From: Firmicutes bacterium UBA6648
GTDB taxonomy: Bacteria; Bacillota; Clostridia; Peptostreptococcales; Anaerovoracaceae
NCBI GenBank assembly: GCA_002455605.1
Contig: DKLE01000133.1
Location: 7,940 to 16,037 of the forward strand
DNA length: 8,098 nucleotides
Reading direction: 5' to 3'
In this document: positions 5,426 to 8,098 of the stretch, piece by piece
How positions within the stretch are numbered: position 1 is the first letter of the stretch
Layout of the letters: the number at the start of each line of letters is the position of its first letter
Notes under the pieces: model-generated
Told to the model about the DNA's origin: nothing
Databases searched by the model: none
The model's input: only the letters and a program-made list of their open reading frames with translations
Program-made: the position numbers and the translations under genes

Positions 5426-6335
5426 AGACTTGAAAGGCATCTCTTACTTGTGCAATGGTTTTAAACCCTTGCTCTTCCATATATATTTTTAATTCTTCCA
5501 ATATGTCTACGGGTGCAGTTGGATTAATCAATGCAGCTGTTCCTACGGAAACAATATCTGCTCCCGCCATAATAAATTCTGCCGCATCCTCTCCTGTCAT
5601 GATACCACCCAGACCAATGATAGGAAGCTTTACTGCTCTTCTAACCTGATAAACCATTCTTACCGCCACTGGCTTTACAGCAGGCCCTGAAAAACCGCCC
5701 AGGGTATTTGCCAGTATTGGCTTTTTCCTCTGTACATCTATTTTCATACCGAGAAGAGTATTGATCAGAGATATGCCGTCAGCCCCCTCTGATTCTACAG
5801 ATTTTGCAATTTCAGTAATATCCGTAACATTAGGAGTCAGCTTAATAATAATGGGCTTTTTGCTGACTGCTTTGACCGCTTTCGTTACTTCTCCGGCCAT
5901 TTTTGGATCCGTACCGAATCCGATACCGCCTTTTTTAACATTAGGGCAGGAAATATTGATCTCCAGCATAGCCACATCCGCTTCATTTAATCGCTCTGCC
6001 ACGGAACAATATTCCTCAATGGTCCTTCCGGCCACATTAGCTATAACCGGTGTAGAGAAATTTTTTAAATAGGAAAGCTCACTCTTAATAAACTCTTCTA
6101 CTCCTGGATTTTGAAGCCCCACAGCATTCAGCATACCGCCGTAAGCTTCCGCAATTCGAGGGGTAGGATTTCCTGACCACGGTTCACTGGCAACTCCTTT
6201 TGTTATAACCGCTCCCAGCTTATTAATATCATAGAATTCACCGCTTTCTCTGGCAGAGAAAGTCCCGGAAGCCGTTGTTACAGGATTTTTCAAATGCACA
6301 CCTGCAAAATTAACTGATAAGTCCAAATTATTCAT
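5424..6335 (-). CDS. pyrD: Dihydroorotate dehydrogenase class 1B, catalytic subunit
   Basis: 303 aa from ATG 6335. Oxidises dihydroorotate to orotate with FMN in a TIM barrel, the fourth step of UMP synthesis; in class 1B electrons pass through PyrK to NAD. Seen motifs: NPVTTASGTF (18-27), Lys46 in VITKGV, NAVGLQNPG (70-78), the catalytic cysteine Cys130 in INISCPNVKKGG (serine would mark class 2), Lys165 in IIIKLTPNV, SLINT (189-193), and the FMN phosphate site GLGGIMTGEDA and GADIVSVGTA (241-267). The length is typical (about 300-310). A longer frame begins at 6383, but those 16 extra residues overlap pyrK coding and match nothing in the family. AGGAGG (6345-6350) is 9 nt from ATG 6335, which fixes the start. 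The start overlaps the pyrK stop by 8 nt (ATGAATAA), so the two subunits are translationally coupled. Confidence 0.97.
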   Translation of the reverse strand: MNNLDLSVNFAGVHLKNPVTTASGTFSARESGEFYDINKLGAVITKGVASEPWSGNPTPRIAEAYGGMLNAVGLQNPGVEEFIKSELSYLKNFSTPVIANVAGRTIEEYCSVAERLNEADVAMLEINISCPNVKKGGIGFGTDPKMAGEVTKAVKAVSKKPIIIKLTPNVTDITEIAKSVESEGADGISLINTLLGMKIDVQRKKPILANTLGGFSGPAVKPVAVRMVYQVRRAVKLPIIGLGGIMTGEDAAEFIMAGADIVSVGTAALINPTAPVDILEELKIYMEEQGFKTIAQVRDAFQV

Positions 6336-7137
6336 CCCATACGACCTCCTCTCCGAAAAATACCGGTCCATGTTTGCACACACCCTTTTGCTGTATTTCC
6401 ATGCCTCTTTCTGTCTGGACTTTTATCTTGCAAGTACATCCCACGCACGCACCATATCCGCAGCCCATTCGTTCTTCTAAGGAAACCTGACAGGGTATAT
6501 CCTTTTTCATACAAAGTTCACTTAATGCTCTGAGCATTACTTTCGGACCGCAAGAATAAAATTCATCAGCGGTAAGATTCTTTTCTTCTATCATCTGAAC
6601 CGCATTTCCGTGAAATCCTGTTATGCCATTGTCCGTGGCAATATGGACTTCCCAACAATACTTTTCCAATTCTTCAATTAAAAAAGGCTCTGCTTGAAAT
6701 CCTACGGCAGCAATTACTTCCGCTCCCTTTTCCTTCAAACTTTTAGCCAGAAGCACCATAGGAGGTACACCAATTCCGCCTCCTGCCAGGATAGCTCTCT
6801 TTCCTCGATAATCGTCAATTCGTCCGCCAGACTCTGTTCCTTCAATAAAATATCCATTTCCAAGAGGTGTACTCACTCGAATTGGTTCACTGAATTTATA
6901 CTCCGCCAGTATGCTTGTTCCTTTTCCCACTACCCGGTAAACAATTGTAATACTGTTATCATCTGCATCACAAATGCTGATAGGGCGGGGAAGCAAAAGG
7001 CTTTTATCATTCAAATAAATATTGACAAATTGTCCTGCCTTGACAGTTCCCATATCAGGGCAGCTTATCTGCATTTTATATATTTTTTTTGCAATTTCAT
7101 CATTGCACATAACTTTTCCCATTAATATTTTTTTCAT
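6328..7137 (-). CDS. pyrK: Dihydroorotate dehydrogenase class 1B, electron-transfer subunit (FAD, 2Fe-2S)
   Basis: 269 aa, partner of PyrD in an A2B2 complex that moves electrons from the FMN site to NAD. A ferredoxin-reductase-like FAD domain covers about 1-100, with RPISICD (51-57) as the flavin signature and GKGTS (71-75). The NAD-binding domain begins with ILAGGGIGVPPM (116-127) and ends with YSCGPKVML (194-202). The 2Fe-2S cluster is bound by the C-terminal loop: Cys226, Cys231, Cys234 (MGCGYGACVGC) and Cys254 (GVCKHGPVF), the PyrK arrangement; Cys236 is an extra cysteine. Length is slightly above B. subtilis PyrK (256 aa). AGGAG (7143-7147) is 5 nt from the ATG. It follows pyrF after 8 nt and overlaps pyrD by 8 nt, so all three sit in one operon. 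Confidence 0.97.
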   Translation of the reverse strand: MKKILMGKVMCNDEIAKKIYKMQISCPDMGTVKAGQFVNIYLNDKSLLLPRPISICDADDNSITIVYRVVGKGTSILAEYKFSEPIRVSTPLGNGYFIEGTESGGRIDDYRGKRAILAGGGIGVPPMVLLAKSLKEKGAEVIAAVGFQAEPFLIEELEKYCWEVHIATDNGITGFHGNAVQMIEEKNLTADEFYSCGPKVMLRALSELCMKKDIPCQVSLEERMGCGYGACVGCTCKIKVQTERGMEIQQKGVCKHGPVFFGEEVVWDE

Positions 7138-7145
7138 AACAACTC

Positions 7146-8048
7146 CTAATATTGAAGGTCGGCTTTCATGGCAAGTGCTGCATCTCTGGCTGCTTCTCCG
7201 ACATTTTCACCATATTTGTCACTCTTTTTATAGGCCGCTATGATTCCCCTCGAGGAATTAACAATACAGCCTCTTCCCTCTTTATCAAAGAAGCCCTTTA
7301 GATCCGCTCCAGTTCCTCCCTGAGCCCCATATCCCGGCACTAAGAAAAAGGTATGAGGCATGATACTTCTCAATTTGGCACCTTGTTCTTTATGGGTTGC
7401 TCCCACTACCGCGCCGATTCTGCTGTAACCCATATGGCCCATAGATTGCATTCCCCATTCTTCCACAAGCTCTGCCACTGTCTCATAAATAGTTTTGTTA
7501 TTTATTACAATATCCTGAATCTGGCTGCTGGAGGGATTGCTGGTTTTAACCAGTATAAAAATGCCTCTGTCCCTATTGTTGCATGCATCAATAAAAGGTT
7601 GTATTCCATCTATCCCCAAATATGGATTAATGGTAATCCAATCCTCTTTCCACAAATCAAATTTCTCTCCTTCTATTTCTGTCCCTTGGATATGTGAAGC
7701 ATAAGCAGCGGCGGTAGAAGAAATATCTCCTCTCTTTATATCACCAATTACGATCAGCCCTTTTTCCCTGGCGTACCCGATGGTCTCCAGATAAGCTTCC
7801 AGTCCTGCCAGCCCATATTTTTCATACATAGCTATCTGAGGTTTCACCGCAGGTACAATATCTGCAATGCAGTCTATAATCGCCTTATTGAACTCAACAA
7901 ACATCTTGCCTACAGCCTGGGGAGTCTTTCCAAAATTTTCAAGCATTTGCGCCTTTAAAGCTGGCGGCATCATTTCAAGTGTAGGATCCAGTCCTACAAC
8001 CGTAGGGTTTTTCATGGCATCTATCTTTTGTAATAAGGAATCTATCAT
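7146..8048 (-). CDS. pyrF: Orotidine 5'-phosphate decarboxylase, type 2 subfamily
   Basis: 300 aa. Converts OMP to UMP, the last step of the de novo pathway. The catalytic DxKxxD motif is Asp103, Lys105 and Asp108 in VIGDIKRGDISST; VVGLDPTLEMMPP (17-29) at the N-terminus and VKPQIAMYEKYG (68-79) give the first substrate aspartate (21) and lysine (69). FLVPGYGAQGG (235-245) and NSSRGII (264-270) form the phosphate site. The length near 300 and the LDPT...KPQ.A.YE pattern belong to the long, type 2 group (as in Myxococcus and mycobacteria), not the 230-240-aa form of B. subtilis or E. coli. GGAGG (8055-8059) is 6 nt before the ATG. It is the first complete gene of the visible part of the operon, followed 8 nt later by pyrK. 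The promoter and any attenuator are outside the window. Confidence 0.97.
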   Translation of the reverse strand: MIDSLLQKIDAMKNPTVVGLDPTLEMMPPALKAQMLENFGKTPQAVGKMFVEFNKAIIDCIADIVPAVKPQIAMYEKYGLAGLEAYLETIGYAREKGLIVIGDIKRGDISSTAAAYASHIQGTEIEGEKFDLWKEDWITINPYLGIDGIQPFIDACNNRDRGIFILVKTSNPSSSQIQDIVINNKTIYETVAELVEEWGMQSMGHMGYSRIGAVVGATHKEQGAKLRSIMPHTFFLVPGYGAQGGTGADLKGFFDKEGRGCIVNSSRGIIAAYKKSDKYGENVGEAARDAALAMKADLQY

Positions 8049-8098
8049 TTCATACCTCCGTCTATTTCCTTCGCTTTATTTCTTGACCTAAAATTTAT
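8049..8098 (-). other. Possible end of an upstream operon gene
   Basis: Only 50 nt precede pyrF before the window ends. On the minus strand one frame is open from 8098 to a TGA at 8047-8045, overlapping the pyrF ATG as ATGA; it would encode a tail of 17 residues ending IDGGMK. Another frame stops at once with TAG (8090-8088). Either could be the 3' end of the preceding gene, such as another pyr gene, or this may be plain leader. No promoter or terminator is visible, which fits an internal operon position. Confidence 0.2.

Noticed and set aside
5761..6072. 103-codon plus-strand open frame
   Set aside because: Antisense to well-supported pyrD, without a ribosome site or recognisable protein features.
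6336..6383. Longer PyrD start (16 extra residues)
   Set aside because: The extension lies wholly within pyrK coding, matches no PyrD N-terminus, and the AGGAGG at 6345-6350 points to ATG 6335.
6694..7125. 143-codon plus-strand open frame
   Set aside because: Antisense to pyrK across its FAD and NAD motifs; no sign of coding.
7353..7697. 114-codon plus-strand open frame
   Set aside because: Antisense to pyrF, whose catalytic motifs are clear; composition is that of a shadow frame.

Overview
The window comes from a low-GC, spore-forming, anaerobic member of the Firmicutes, probably Clostridia. The evidence is: a germination-family membrane protein of the SpoVAF/GerAA type; a small protein with a GerQ-like pattern; a class 1B (PyrD+PyrK) dihydroorotate dehydrogenase, typical of Gram-positive anaerobes; strong AGGAGG ribosome sites; and A/T-rich codon use throughout. 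I cannot name the genus from sequence alone. No mobile element, CRISPR array, tRNA or rRNA is visible.

Layout. (1) 1-388, minus: the first 129 residues of an ECF sigma factor, running off the left edge. It is preceded by a promoter-like TGAAAC-N17-CGTT that looks autoregulatory. (2) 555-947, plus: a 130-aa protein resembling the spore-coat protein GerQ, divergent from the sigma gene and ending at a terminator shared with the next gene. (3) 1022-1672, minus: a three-cysteine, archaeal-type Prx6 peroxiredoxin. (4) 1861-3826, plus: two overlapping genes for bacterial-PH-domain membrane proteins of the YdbS/YdbT type. (5) 3900-5375, plus: a SpoVAF-like protein. Its Shine-Dalgarno sequence lies inside a 63-nt imperfect hairpin that fills most of the short gap after ydbT. 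(6) 5424-8048, minus: the end of a pyrimidine biosynthesis operon, pyrF-pyrK-pyrD, closed by an 18-bp-stem bidirectional terminator shared with the convergent spoVAF-like gene.

How they work together. PyrK and PyrD form the NAD-linked dihydroorotate dehydrogenase and PyrF makes UMP; their genes are nearly touching and translationally coupled. YdbS and YdbT are probably one membrane complex. In Bacillus subtilis ydbST belongs to the regulon of an ECF sigma factor (SigW), so an ECF sigma gene about 1.5 kb away and a loose ECF-like motif upstream of ydbS suggest an envelope-stress link, which is inference only. The coat-like and SpoVAF-like genes point to sporulation or germination. Most of the window is recognisable gene content. 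The least explained parts are the RNA hairpin before the spoVAF-like gene, the GerQ-like protein, and the repeats in the peroxiredoxin upstream region.
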